Below the pieces are notes generated by a model. It searched no databases. It was not told the origin of the DNA and worked only from the letters and a program-made list of their open reading frames with translations. A stretch of 64,000 bases of DNA from contig NZ_CP035107.1 of assembly GCF_004088395.1 (NCBI RefSeq), forward strand, positions 1,379,001-1,443,000, written 5' to 3'. Below, piece after piece: positions 54,071-63,097 of the stretch. Source of the DNA: Ornithobacterium rhinotracheale. GTDB taxonomy: Bacteria; Bacteroidota; Bacteroidia; Flavobacteriales; Weeksellaceae. Each line of letters opens with the position of its first letter. The stretch's first letter is position 1. A program made the translations under genes and the position numbers.

Positions 54071-54712
54071 ATGGAAAATCTAATTTCTAAATTCATCGGG
54101 ACAGTTAAGCATTGGTACATTCCCTTCATTATCGGCATTTTATTTATCGGCGTAGGGATTTATACATTTTATGTTCCAGTAGAGGCCTACTTGGTATTAT
54201 CGATTATCTTTAGTGTTTCATTTTTTATCTCAGGGATTTTCGATGCGGTGTTTGCCTGACAAAACCAAAAAACTTTGCCTAACTGGGGGTGGATTTTTGT
54301 TTTTGGTATTTTTACATGGATAATCGGGATGTATCTATGGATTTACCCCAAAATCTCTATGGAAGTTTTACCATACTATGTGGGATTTGTTTTAATGTTC
54401 CGCTCGTTCCAGTTATTGGGCTTTGCCCTAGACATTAAAGCCTATGCACCCAATAAGTGGCTTGGTCTTTTTATTTGGAGTATCGTCGGGATATTTATCT
54501 CATTCCTACTTTTAGCCAATCCAATTATAGCAGGACTTTCGCTTGTGGCACTCACAGGCATATCCTTCATCATTTTAGGATTTGCATCTTGCAGTTTAGC
54601 TTTTAATTTAAAAAGCTTAAAAAATAATTTGGATGAAAAAATCTCTCCAGAAATGAGAGAAAAAATACAGAGCTTGGAAAATGAATTTCAAGAAATTGTA
54701 AGAAAAAAATAA
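54071..54712 (+). pseudogene. HdeD/DUF308-family membrane protein with an in-frame UGA
   Basis: Two frame-identical pieces, 62 residues (ending SGIFDAVFA) and then NQKTLPNWGWIFVFGIFTWIIGMYL onward, are separated only by a TGA at 54257-54259. Together they give about 213 residues with six helices, as in the HdeD/DUF308 family, plus a short coiled-coil tail (SPEMREKIQSLENEFQEIV). A one-base change from TGG or CGA would explain the stop. The rest is undamaged, so decay is recent, or some read-through occurs. Confidence 0.8.
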
Positions 54713-54749
54713 TTTTTAAACTATTTTAAAATCATATTCATGAAGAAAG

Positions 54750-54884
54750 CATGCTGTAATCGTGCCAGAATGGTCTATCCATGCAGGAGCAGGAACTACC
54801 AACTACGACTTTATTTGGGGTATGGCGGGCGAAAACTTAGACTATACTGATATGGATAAAGTCTACCCTTACGACTTGAAATAA
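54750..54884 (+). pseudogene. kduI: C-terminal remnant of 5-dehydro-4-deoxy-D-glucuronate isomerase
   Basis: A 44-codon stretch without start codon encodes [20 protein letters not shown], then [14 protein letters not shown] and a final YPYDLK before TAA. This is the conserved C-terminus of KduI, the enzyme that isomerises the unsaturated uronate product of polysaccharide lyases. The upstream 230 or so codons are missing and it begins directly after the DUF308 gene, so the junction marks a deletion. It links this segment to the breakdown of uronic-acid polymers such as the PL8 substrates. Confidence 0.85.
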
Positions 54885-54940
54885 TTATAGTTTTCAATTT
54901 GAAACTTATCCAAAAAACAAGGATACTAAATCTTAGAATT

Positions 54941-54979
54941 TTGAACAAAAAAAGGGGGCTATTATAACCTCCCTTTTTT
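54941..54979 (+). terminator. terminator after the kduI remnant
   Basis: An AAAAAAAGGGGG-type arm pairs with CCTCCCTTTTTT across a short loop, about 60 bases after the kduI stop. It was probably the original terminator of the kduI operon. Confidence 0.65.
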
Positions 54980-54996
54980 AATACATTTAAAAACTA

Positions 54997-55004
54997 TATA
55001 TTTG
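54997..55004 (+). promoter_or_regulatory. -7 promoter element of the gene at 55027
   Basis: TATATTTG, 22 bases before the start codon, fits TAnnTTTG. No clear -33 element. Confidence 0.4.
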
Positions 55005-55026
55005 CCAATATTAAAAAAAAAATGAA

Positions 55027-55455
55027 ATGAACTCACTTTATCCCATTTTGAAAACTTTCCACAGCTACTGGGCATTTGCGGTTGTACTAGGAAGTTTAAG
55101 TTTACTTATCACAAGTATTCTATTTTTTTTGAACAAAAAACCAATTAGTTTAGGTTTGAAAAAAATCTCATTGTACACGCTTATTTCCTTCCACATTCAG
55201 TTTTTGGTAGGAATTGCATTATACATACTTTCTCCTATCGTGCAAGGTGCTTGGGTAAACGGCGTTGCAATGCAATCACCAAACAGACTTTATACGATAG
55301 AACATCCTTTTATGATGTTCACTGCCGTAATTTTAATCACAATTGCCAATGCTAAGCTCAAAAAGTCGCCAATGATAAAGGGGACTACACTTGCCTTTAT
55401 TGCACTTGCCTGTATCTGTTTCTATATGATTCCATGGACAGCTTGGCTAGGGTAA
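55027..55455 (+). CDS. four-helix membrane protein of unknown function
   Basis: A 142-residue protein with four hydrophobic segments. It has conserved-looking His residues at the ends of helices 1, 2 and 3 (KTFHSYW, ISFHIQF, TIEHPFMM), which resembles small cytochrome-b-like or haem/quinone-binding membrane proteins. I cannot name the family. It has its own -7 element and is undamaged although it lies between two IS elements and three broken genes. Confidence 0.75.
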   Translation: MNSLYPILKTFHSYWAFAVVLGSLSLLITSILFFLNKKPISLGLKKISLYTLISFHIQFLVGIALYILSPIVQGAWVNGVAMQSPNRLYTIEHPFMMFTAVILITIANAKLKKSPMIKGTTLAFIALACICFYMIPWTAWLG

Positions 55456-55526
55456 TATTTGTTAAATAAACACCAGAGCGGTTAAATGGCATTGAGTTTG
55501 TTTACTATTTAACAACTAAATTGATA

Positions 55527-56015
55527 ATGATGAAAAAATTAAAAGGAATGCGCGTGATATTATTAGCCTTGGTAGCTGTATTAATTTCGGCATTTACCAC
55601 ACTAAATGATTTTCACACCTCAACTACGAAGGTAGAGTTTAATCCAGGAAGCACTTCTATGACTTTTAGCTCTAAATTTGTAACAGAGGATTTAATTAAA
55701 GCCATTGGCGTAGGAATTGAAAACGAAGCTATATTCAACACCGCAGTAGAAAGATACTTAAGAAGCAATTTCATTGTAAAAATCAACGAAAATAGAGTAA
55801 ATTATAATTACGCACAAGCACAAACTTCGCCTAAGGCTACAAGACTTTATTTCGAAGTACCAAATGTTTCAAATGTTTCGACTATCGAAATACGAAATGC
55901 AATGCTTGTAAACGAATTTGCAGATCAGCAGAACTTTATAAACTTTAATGTAAACAATAAGCGTGAATCTATTGTTACTAAAAAAGGAAGCGAATCTGGA
56001 AAAGTTAAATTTTAG
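55527..56015 (+). CDS. DUF6702-like exported protein
   Basis: A 162-residue protein with a signal peptide or membrane anchor (MMKKLKGMRVILLALVAVLISAF) followed by FHTSTTKVEFNPGSTSMTFSSKFVTEDLIKAI. This matches the style of DUF6702 proteins of Flavobacteriia, where a His after the signal region and the two paired strands are typical. The function is unknown. I use the ATG at 55527, not the TTG six bases upstream. A terminator follows. Confidence 0.7.
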   Translation: MMKKLKGMRVILLALVAVLISAFTTLNDFHTSTTKVEFNPGSTSMTFSSKFVTEDLIKAIGVGIENEAIFNTAVERYLRSNFIVKINENRVNYNYAQAQTSPKATRLYFEVPNVSNVSTIEIRNAMLVNEFADQQNFINFNVNNKRESIVTKKGSESGKVKF

Positions 56016-56043
56016 AAATTAAATATTGCTAATCAGAAAAAGT

Positions 56044-56075
56044 AAAAGCCTCACAACTCTGTGAGGCTTTTATTA
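56044..56075 (+). terminator. terminator after the DUF6702-like gene
   Basis: AAAAGCCTCACA and TGTGAGGCTTTT form a 12-bp perfect stem with a 4-base loop, followed by a T-rich stretch. Confidence 0.88.
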
Positions 56076-56104
56076 TTGTCTTGTGTTTCAAAAATTATCT
56101 TACA

Positions 56105-56666
56105 ACCTGAGTTCGATTAATATTTTAAGGGAAATAAGTTGTATAAAAAGAGAAATAGTTGTATTTTTAAGTTTTTAAAATTCAATTATTTAACAACTAT
56201 TTCTCATGATTAATTACCACAAAATTACGGATATTTTTTGTATTGTTGATGACTTTTGTAATGATTTTGAAAAATTCACTCAACCTTTTCTTCTCGGAAA
56301 GCCTCTCAAAAAGAAACCTAAAATCAGTAACGCTGAAACAACTTTTACAACATTCAAAAAAACTGTATTTCAGCGGATTGCACTACATTTCTTTTATAAA
56401 TATTACTCCGAAAAAACATGAAAAACTCTCTTATGACTATGTCTGACAAGATTTTGCTTAGAAAGTGCTCCATCATAGAGACAGTGAATGACGAGCTAAA
56501 AAACATTTGCCAAATTGAGCACTCCAGGCATCGTTCAATAGGAAATTTTATGACCAACTTAGTGGCAGGAATTATTGCCTATCACTTTCTTCCTAAAAAG
56601 CCATCATTAAAATATGAAACTCTGAAAACTAACCAATTAGCAATGTTTTATTAATCGAATTCAGGT
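56105..56666 (+). mobile_element. IS982-family element B, copy 2, internally deleted
   Basis: Both ends are complete (ACCTGAGTTCGATTAATA and its partner), but only 562 bp remain of 1010. The first part of the transposase (to ISNAE) and the last part (from [13 protein letters not shown]) are kept. About 65 bp between them (around 56338-56403) match nothing in element B. The sequence is more diverged than B1 and B3 (for example KKKPKIS, LLRKCS), so it is an older copy. Flanks TTACA and TATTA do not match, so there is no target duplication. It ends 20 bp behind the hppA stop codon and probably cut off its terminator. Confidence 0.88.
56206..56654 (+). pseudogene. IS982 transposase (element B), central part missing
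   Basis: The N-terminal piece (56206-56421) starts MINYHKITDIFCIVDDFCNDF and runs into foreign codons after residue 45. The C-terminal piece (56418-56654) starts [10 protein letters not shown] in another frame. The first two catalytic Asp are deleted. It cannot be active by itself but its ends could be moved by the B1 or B3 transposase. Confidence 0.85.
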
Positions 56667-56685
56667 TATTAGGGTAAATATAATT

Positions 56686-59409
56686 TTATTCCGTAAAGCG
56701 AACATCTAAACGACGATTTTGCGCTTGACACGCAGGCGTGTCATTTGCCTCGCAAATTGGGTGCGCTTCGCCATAGCCTTCTGCTTCTAATCTATCAGCA
56801 GCAATTCCTTTAGCCTCCAAAACATTTTTTAAACTTTCGGCTCTGGCTTGCGATAGCTTTAAATTCTTTTCAGGACTACCAACATTGTCGGTATAGCCTC
56901 CGATTTTTAGTTTCACATCTGGATAAGCGTTTAAGATTTTCACTAAATTCTCAATTTGCTTATTAGACTTTTCTGTAAGCTCACTACTTCCTGTTTTAAA
57001 CCCAATTTGGTCTAAAGTTGTCCAAGTTTTGTACAATCCTGCGTTATCGATTTCGCCTCCATTTAACAAATCTACCAAATGCTTTTCAGTTGAATTAATC
57101 CCTTCGTTTAAAGTTTCATTGTTAGGTAAGGCGATTTCTGTAATTTCACCTAATTGATAAATGTAATTCCCATCAGCATTCAAAACCTCTTCTTGTGGAG
57201 CTTCCTCTAAAATAATCGCTCCATTATCAATCGGTTTTCCTTCATATAAATTGTTTTCTTCCTTAATCTGTTCGCCTAAAATTGGGGCAATGACTAAGCC
57301 TACTAAGCAAGACAATTTAATCAAAATATTCATAGAAGGCCCTGAGGTATCCTTGAATGGGTCGCCCACGGTGTCGCCTGTAACGGCTGCTTTATGCTCG
57401 CCTGTGCCTTTAGCATGCTTTACACCAGCCACCTCAACACCTGCTTCGATTGATTTTTTGGCATTATCCCAAGCACCTCCCGCATTATTTTGGAAAATTG
57501 CCCAAATTACGCCAGATACGGTAACGCCTGCCATATAGCTTCCAAGCGACTCAGCGCCCATTAAAAAGCCGATTAATATTGGGGTAAAAATTGCAATGGC
57601 ACCAGGGAGCATCATCTCTTTTAAAGCGGCTTTGGTAGAAATATCTACGCATTTTCCATACTCTGGGGTGCCTGTACCGTCCATAATTCCAGGAATTTCT
57701 CGGAATTGCCTTCTCACCTCTTGCACCATTTCCATAGCGGCTTTCCCCACCGAATTCATTGCCAAAGCAGAGAACACAACAGGAATCATTCCACCGATGA
57801 ATAAAGCGGCTAAAACATTGGCTTTAAAAATATTAATTCCATCGATTCCTGTAAAAGTAACATAGGCAGCAAACAAGGCTAAAGCCGTAAGTGCCGCAGA
57901 AGCAATGGCAAAGCCTTTCCCAATGGCTGCGGTAGTATTCCCCACAGAATCTAAAATATCGGTGCGCTCTCTCACCTCTTTTGGCAATTCGCTCATTTCA
58001 GCGATTCCGCCAGCATTATCGGCAATTGGCCCAAAGGCATCAATGGCTAATTGCATCGCGGTGGTGGCCATCATAGCTGAGGCTGCAATGGATACGCCGT
58101 AGAAACCTGCACAACTATAAGCCCCCCAAATGGCGCCCGCAAATAATATAATGGGCGCAAAAGTTGAAATCATTCCCACGCCTAGCCCTGCAATGATATT
58201 GGTTGCAGCTCCTGTGCTTGATTTTTCTACAATGCTTAAAACAGGGCGCTTACCTAGTGCAGTGTAATATTCTGTAAAATAAGAAATTGCAAATCCTACA
58301 ATCAATCCTATTAATACAGAATAAAAAACATAAATTGAAGGGATTTCTTGAATGCCTAAACCAAAGAAATTCATTTGCAGAACTTCTGGCAACATCCATT
58401 TAATTAAAAATAGTGAAACTACGGCGGTGAGTATTATTGAGCCCCAGTTTCCTAAATTTAGAGCCATTTGCACTTGGCTTTCGCTAGCATCATTGGATTT
58501 AATTTTCACAAAAAATGTTCCGATGATTGAAAAAACTATTCCAAAACCTGCGATAAATAATGGTAATAAAATTGGCCCCATACCCTCAAAAGCGGTAGGT
58601 GCATTGGCGCCCATATCTCTTATAACATAATTTCCGAGCACCATAGCGGCTAAAACGGTGGCAACATAAGAGCCAAATAAATCGGCGCCCATACCTGCAA
58701 CATCGCCCACATTGTCGCCCACATTGTCGGCAATAGTAGCGGGGTTTCTAGGGTCATCTTCGGGGATTCCTGCTTCTACTTTTCCCACTAAATCAGCTCC
58801 TACATCGGCTGCCTTGGTATAAATACCTCCACCCACACGGGCAAAAAGTGCAATGGATTCGGCTCCGAGTGAAAATCCTGCCAAGGCCTCTAACACCACT
58901 GTCATACTCGAAACAAAATCTCCCTCACTATCGCCTAAATAAGCTAACAAACAGAAGAAGATAAAACTTAGCCCAAAAACGGCTAAACCTGCAACGCCTA
59001 ATCCCATCACCATTCCACCGCCAAATGAAACTTTTAAGGCTTGGGGCAAGCTGGTTTTGGCTGCTTGTGCCGTGCGCACATTGGCATCTGTTGCTACACG
59101 CATCCCGATATTACCCGCAATGGCAGAAAACACAGCTCCTACGATAAAGGCAGGAACAATCAACCAGTGGGTAGTGGGTACGATGTAAGAAATAAATGCC
59201 AATGCCAGAGAGGCTACTAGTACAAAAATTAGCAAAATTCTATATTCTGCATTTAAAAAAGCCATCGCTCCTTCCTTGATGTATTGGGCAATAGTCTGCA
59301 TTTTTGCTTCGCCACTGTTTTGCTTTTTAATCCATGAAAATTTCGCTCCCATCACAGCAAGTCCCAGTAGTGCCAACAAAGTCGGTAAATAAATAATCAA
59401 ATCGCTCAT
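56686..59409 (-). CDS. hppA: membrane-bound pyrophosphatase (K+-dependent, probably Na+-pumping) fused to an OmpA-type domain
   Basis: Residues 1 to about 740 form a complete 16-helix ion-translocating pyrophosphatase. It has DVGADLVGKVEAGIPEDDPR, NPATIADNVGDNVGDVAGMG and GNTTAAIGKGFAIASAALTA, where the Ala in TTAAIGKG marks the K+-dependent type, often Na+ pumps. DTVGDPFKDTSGPSMNILIKL also belongs to the core. Then follow an acidic linker (ILEEAPQEEVLN) and a helical segment. A C-terminal OmpA/MotB-like domain (about 790-907) has IGFKTGSSELTEKSNKQIENL, IGGYTDNVGSPEKNLKLSQARAESLK and QNRRLDVRF. Typical enzymes end after the 16 helices (650-750 residues). The extra domain would bind peptidoglycan and anchor the pump. 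Confidence 0.9.
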   Translation of the reverse strand: MSDLIIYLPTLLALLGLAVMGAKFSWIKKQNSGEAKMQTIAQYIKEGAMAFLNAEYRILLIFVLVASLALAFISYIVPTTHWLIVPAFIVGAVFSAIAGNIGMRVATDANVRTAQAAKTSLPQALKVSFGGGMVMGLGVAGLAVFGLSFIFFCLLAYLGDSEGDFVSSMTVVLEALAGFSLGAESIALFARVGGGIYTKAADVGADLVGKVEAGIPEDDPRNPATIADNVGDNVGDVAGMGADLFGSYVATVLAAMVLGNYVIRDMGANAPTAFEGMGPILLPLFIAGFGIVFSIIGTFFVKIKSNDASESQVQMALNLGNWGSIILTAVVSLFLIKWMLPEVLQMNFFGLGIQEIPSIYVFYSVLIGLIVGFAISYFTEYYTALGKRPVLSIVEKSSTGAATNIIAGLGVGMISTFAPIILFAGAIWGAYSCAGFYGVSIAASAMMATTAMQLAIDAFGPIADNAGGIAEMSELPKEVRERTDILDSVGNTTAAIGKGFAIASAALTALALFAAYVTFTGIDGINIFKANVLAALFIGGMIPVVFSALAMNSVGKAAMEMVQEVRRQFREIPGIMDGTGTPEYGKCVDISTKAALKEMMLPGAIAIFTPILIGFLMGAESLGSYMAGVTVSGVIWAIFQNNAGGAWDNAKKSIEAGVEVAGVKHAKGTGEHKAAVTGDTVGDPFKDTSGPSMNILIKLSCLVGLVIAPILGEQIKEENNLYEGKPIDNGAIILEEAPQEEVLNADGNYIYQLGEITEIALPNNETLNEGINSTEKHLVDLLNGGEIDNAGLYKTWTTLDQIGFKTGSSELTEKSNKQIENLVKILNAYPDVKLKIGGYTDNVGSPEKNLKLSQARAESLKNVLEAKGIAADRLEAEGYGEAHPICEANDTPACQAQNRRLDVRFTE

Positions 59410-59597
59410 ATGTTATATTTTTATATTTTCCACTATTTTCTTGATAATGTGTATTAATGATTTTTTAATCGTTTTTAAGGCTTGGCTTAAATAATAATTC
59501 CATCATCTCATCAAATTTAGAGCATAAAATTAATATTAATTTTTAAATTCACACAGCTTTCAGTTAATTAAACTAAAAAATTTTTTCACCCAACATA

Positions 59598-59630
59598 TTT
59601 GGGATTTCACAATCGAAATCTTTATTTTTG
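59598..59630 (+). promoter_or_regulatory. promoter of the DUF5686 gene
   Basis: TTTG, 21 bases, then TATTTTTG; the -7 box is a full match, the spacing is slightly long. The rest of the 250-bp gap to the divergent pyrophosphatase gene is AT-rich and shows nothing else. Confidence 0.5.
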
Positions 59631-59659
59631 AAAAATATTTGATTCCTAACCCATCATTT

Positions 59660-61894
59660 ATGAAAAAAACACTTGTAGTTCTCAGCATTTGTTTAGTTTC
59701 TCTCAAGCTAAATGCACAAGAAATTGATGATCAAAATATCTATTTAAAGCAACTAGAGATTACTGCTAAGGACAATAATGTAGCGATTCAACTGATTAAG
59801 GAATTGATTTCTAAAAGAAAACAAAATAGCCCAGAGAGTTTGCCAGATTTTAGCTTTAAATCTTATACCAAATTCTCGAATGTACTGAATTTCTTAATCC
59901 CAGAAAAAGAGATGGATGAGAAAACCAAAAAAAGTTTTTTGGAGGCTAAAGAAAGTATTGATTTCATTTCTGAAAAAGCGGATAGGTATATTTATGACAA
60001 GCGTTTTGGCAAAAAAATGATTACTGAAACCTACCGAATTGCTGGTCTGCAATCGGAATTGCCAGAAATTGTAGCCATAGAGCCCCTACCTTATGATTTG
60101 AGCGATAAGACTTTCAATTTCTTTTATTTTAAAACTTTCATAAATCCCGTTTCCAATTACGGAATCAATTATTACAACTACCGCATTAAAGACACCATCA
60201 GGCTCAATAATCGAAAAACGATTCAAGTAAATTTTAAAAGCAATAAAGAAGCAAAAACACCACTTTATGGTAGCATTTGGGTGGATTTAGCCACAAAAGG
60301 GATTGCAAAATTTGAGGCTGAATACCAAAACGATCGAGATGAAATTTACAATTCTGGCGGAATTCAGCTTATAGGAAACGATGGGAAAATGAGCTATGAA
60401 ATGCAGAGCAATTACAGATTTTATAAAAATGTGTGGATTCCCGTGAATCAGTCTTACCAATCCATTTCTTTAAAAAGAAAAAAAATAAATGGCAAGATGA
60501 AAGAAATATCCACGAGCACCTTTAGCATGGAAAAAACTTTTAGCGATTTCTCTACCGATAATCATTTTGTGGCTAAAGATTTCAATGGATATTCTCGAGA
60601 GATTGCCCCTAATGCCAGAAAACATTTTGATGAGCGAATTAAAGAATTTCGCCCAAAGGAATTAACGCCTATGGAAATTAAAAGCTATGCTCTAAACGAT
60701 GCCGAGGGTGAAAAAGAACATATTGATTTCTACTTGAAAAAGGCTCGCTTTTTAATCAATGGGCTGAACTTTAACCTTGGAAAAGTTGATTTAATTTTAC
60801 CCGAGTTTTTTGGGAACAATGAATACGAGGGAATCCGTTTAGGGCTGGGGCTACAAACCAACGAGTATTTCAACAGGCGAGTGAGCTTTAATGGGCATGT
60901 AAATTATGGTTTTAAGGACAGAAAGATTAAATACGGCGTGGGCACCAAATATTTGGCAGCACCTAAGAACAACGGATTCTTTTCCTTCGACTATATGGAC
61001 GATTTGAACGCCGCAGCACGATTCTTCTCGCCGCTCAGAACGGGGTTCAATGTTTTTAGAGTAACGGCAATCAACGGGAATAAGCATGATTTCTTTAATC
61101 AAAAGAAATTCTCCCTAGCATATCAGCAAGATTTCTTTGATAATCTCACCCTGCGAATAGGCACACACCACGCCGAGGAAAAAAATCTATTTAATCCTAA
61201 TTTAGGAAATCAAAAATTCAACAATAATTTGTTAAGCTTTAATCTAAAATGGTCGCCATTTAGCCAATATATAAAAGTGCCCTACGGAACCTTTACGCTA
61301 AAGGATGGCTCGCCAAACATTTATTTAAATGTATTAAAATCCAACAAATTAGCAAACGAAGATTTCGACTTCACTCGTGTGGAGGGTGCCGTAGAATACC
61401 AATTCAACCTGTTCCCGAGAGAAACTTATATCAAAATCAACGCAGGAACCACTTTGGGCAAAACGCCACTCTGGTACAGCTTCAACCATGGTTCCAATAA
61501 CCTTAACGAATCTGTTTTTGATATATTTAACCTAGGCGGAACCGACACTTTCGAGACCATGCCTGCCGATACATTTTACAGCACACAATTCATTTCGCTA
61601 CTAGGTCGCCAAAAATTATTTAACCTAAATGGCAAAAAGAAATCTGCCCCTACCTATCTGATTGTAAAGACTATGTACGGGAAAATCCAATCAAACGACC
61701 TATTGTATGCCGATGACAAAATAGCTCCCAATAAATGGTTTAGCGAAGCAGGTTTAGAATTTAGAAAACTACTGCTCGGCAGTGTGGGAATTGGGGTGTA
61801 TTATCGTTTTGGGGCTTACAATGTGGGCGAAATCAAACAGGATTTAAGCATTAAATCCATCATAGATTTACCTTTTGCCAAAATTAAATTCTAA
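59660..61894 (+). CDS. DUF5686-family outer-membrane beta-barrel protein
   Basis: A 744-residue protein with signal peptide (MKKTLVVLSICLVSLKLNAQ), an N-terminal globular region (KQLEITAKDNNVAIQLIKELISKR, FKSYTKF, NFKSNKEAKTPLYGSIWVD) and a C-terminal beta-barrel rich in alternating strands that ends in a hydrophobic strand (DLPFAKIKF). This fits DUF5686, often found in Bacteroidota with or without an N-terminal carboxypeptidase-like domain. Here that domain is absent. Function is unknown. The start is the ATG at 59660; the TTG at 59639 adds seven residues before the signal peptide. Confidence 0.85.
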   Translation: MKKTLVVLSICLVSLKLNAQEIDDQNIYLKQLEITAKDNNVAIQLIKELISKRKQNSPESLPDFSFKSYTKFSNVLNFLIPEKEMDEKTKKSFLEAKESIDFISEKADRYIYDKRFGKKMITETYRIAGLQSELPEIVAIEPLPYDLSDKTFNFFYFKTFINPVSNYGINYYNYRIKDTIRLNNRKTIQVNFKSNKEAKTPLYGSIWVDLATKGIAKFEAEYQNDRDEIYNSGGIQLIGNDGKMSYEMQSNYRFYKNVWIPVNQSYQSISLKRKKINGKMKEISTSTFSMEKTFSDFSTDNHFVAKDFNGYSREIAPNARKHFDERIKEFRPKELTPMEIKSYALNDAEGEKEHIDFYLKKARFLINGLNFNLGKVDLILPEFFGNNEYEGIRLGLGLQTNEYFNRRVSFNGHVNYGFKDRKIKYGVGTKYLAAPKNNGFFSFDYMDDLNAAARFFSPLRTGFNVFRVTAINGNKHDFFNQKKFSLAYQQDFFDNLTLRIGTHHAEEKNLFNPNLGNQKFNNNLLSFNLKWSPFSQYIKVPYGTFTLKDGSPNIYLNVLKSNKLANEDFDFTRVEGAVEYQFNLFPRETYIKINAGTTLGKTPLWYSFNHGSNNLNESVFDIFNLGGTDTFETMPADTFYSTQFISLLGRQKLFNLNGKKKSAPTYLIVKTMYGKIQSNDLLYADDKIAPNKWFSEAGLEFRKLLLGSVGIGVYYRFGAYNVGEIKQDLSIKSIIDLPFAKIKF

Positions 61895-61928
61895 AAAAAA
61901 ACGAAAAAATCTTTAGCTAAAAAACATA

Positions 61929-62025
61929 GGAAAATAAGCATTCCTACAAGGCAGAAACACAAACCTCACAGGAAAATGAGCATTCCTACAAGGCAGAAAC
62001 ACAAACCTCACAGGAAAATGAGCAT
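61929..62025. repeat. 42-bp tandem repeat, 2.3 copies
   Basis: A 42-bp unit beginning GGAAAATAAGCATTCC (61929-61970) is repeated at once with a single difference (A to G) at 61971-62012, followed by the first 13 bases of a third copy. The unit keeps the reading frame of the preceding gene, whose TAA stop lies just before. The frame stays open over the repeats (IPTRQKHKPHRKM per unit) to a stop at about 62060, but there is no clear start codon. Confidence 0.85.
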
Positions 62026-62070
62026 ACCACACTGGTTTAATGATAAAAAATTAGAGTTATAAACATAGTA

Positions 62071-63080
62071 ACCTGAGTTCGATTAATATTTTAAGGGAAA
62101 TAAGTTGTATAAAAAGAGAAATAGTTGTATTTTTAAGTTTTTAAAATTCAATTATTTAACAACTATTTCTCATGATTAATTACCACAAAATTACGGATAT
62201 TTTTTGTATTGTTGATGACTTTTGTAATGATTTTGAAAAATTCACTCAGCCTTTTACTCTCGGAAAGTCTCCCAAAAAGAAGCCCAAAATGAGTAACGCT
62301 GAAGTAATCACCATAATGATTCTTTTTCATCTAAGTGGCTTTAGAACTTTTAAGCATTTTTACATTTACTATGTTCAAAAGCATATGCAACAGGAATTTC
62401 CTCAAACGGTCTCTTATAACCGATTTACCGAACTTATGCAATCCAATATCATGGCTCTTACCATGTTTGCAAAAACCTGTGCTTTAGGAAGTTGTACAGG
62501 GATTTCTTTTGTGGATAGTACGCCAATAAGAGTATGTGGAAACAAAAGAATTAAACGCAACAAAGTATTCAAAGACCTAGCTACAACGGGGAAATCTACT
62601 ATGGGTTGGTTTCATGGATTTAAACTCCATTTGGTCATTAATGATAAAGGCGAGATATTGAGTTTTTGCGTAACGCAGGCGAATGTAGACGATAGAGAAC
62701 CACTGAAAAATGAAGGTTTTTTGAAGCAAATTTTTGGTAAACTGTTTGGGGACAAAGGTTACATCTCCGAAAAGTTGAATCAATTACTCTTTGTGGATGG
62801 TATTCAACTGATTACCAACATCCGAAACAACATGAAAAACTCTCTTATGACTATGTCTGACAAAATTTTGCTTAGAAAACGCTCCATCATAGAGACGGTG
62901 AATGACGAGCTAAAAAACATTTGCCAAATTGAGCACTCCAGGCATCGTTCAATAGGAAATTTTATGACCAACTTAGTGGCAGGGATTATTGCCTATCATT
63001 TTCTTCCTAAAAAACCATCATTAAAATATGAAACTCTGAAAACTAACCAATTAGCTATGTTTTATTAATCGAATTCAGGT
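62071..63080 (+). mobile_element. IS982-family element B, copy 3, intact
   Basis: A 1010-bp element with ACCTGAGTTCGATTAATA at the left and the complementary end at the right. The target TAGTA is duplicated on both sides (62066-62070 and 63081-63085), showing a simple recent insertion. It sits just upstream of the promoter of the amidohydrolase gene. Confidence 0.93.
62172..63068 (+). CDS. IS982-family transposase (element B)
   Basis: Full-length 298-residue transposase, same motifs as the copy at 51754: GISFVDSTPIRVC, GKLFGDKGYIS and [13 protein letters not shown]. Two residues in the N-terminal region differ (FTLGKSP). With intact ends and a target duplication it is the most likely active copy in the window. 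Confidence 0.94.
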   Translation: MINYHKITDIFCIVDDFCNDFEKFTQPFTLGKSPKKKPKMSNAEVITIMILFHLSGFRTFKHFYIYYVQKHMQQEFPQTVSYNRFTELMQSNIMALTMFAKTCALGSCTGISFVDSTPIRVCGNKRIKRNKVFKDLATTGKSTMGWFHGFKLHLVINDKGEILSFCVTQANVDDREPLKNEGFLKQIFGKLFGDKGYISEKLNQLLFVDGIQLITNIRNNMKNSLMTMSDKILLRKRSIIETVNDELKNICQIEHSRHRSIGNFMTNLVAGIIAYHFLPKKPSLKYETLKTNQLAMFY

Positions 63081-63097
63081 TAGTATTAAAAACTTTT

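Noticed and set aside
61929-62025. CRISPR array
   Set aside because: The 42-bp units are directly adjacent with no spacers and no cas genes are near.
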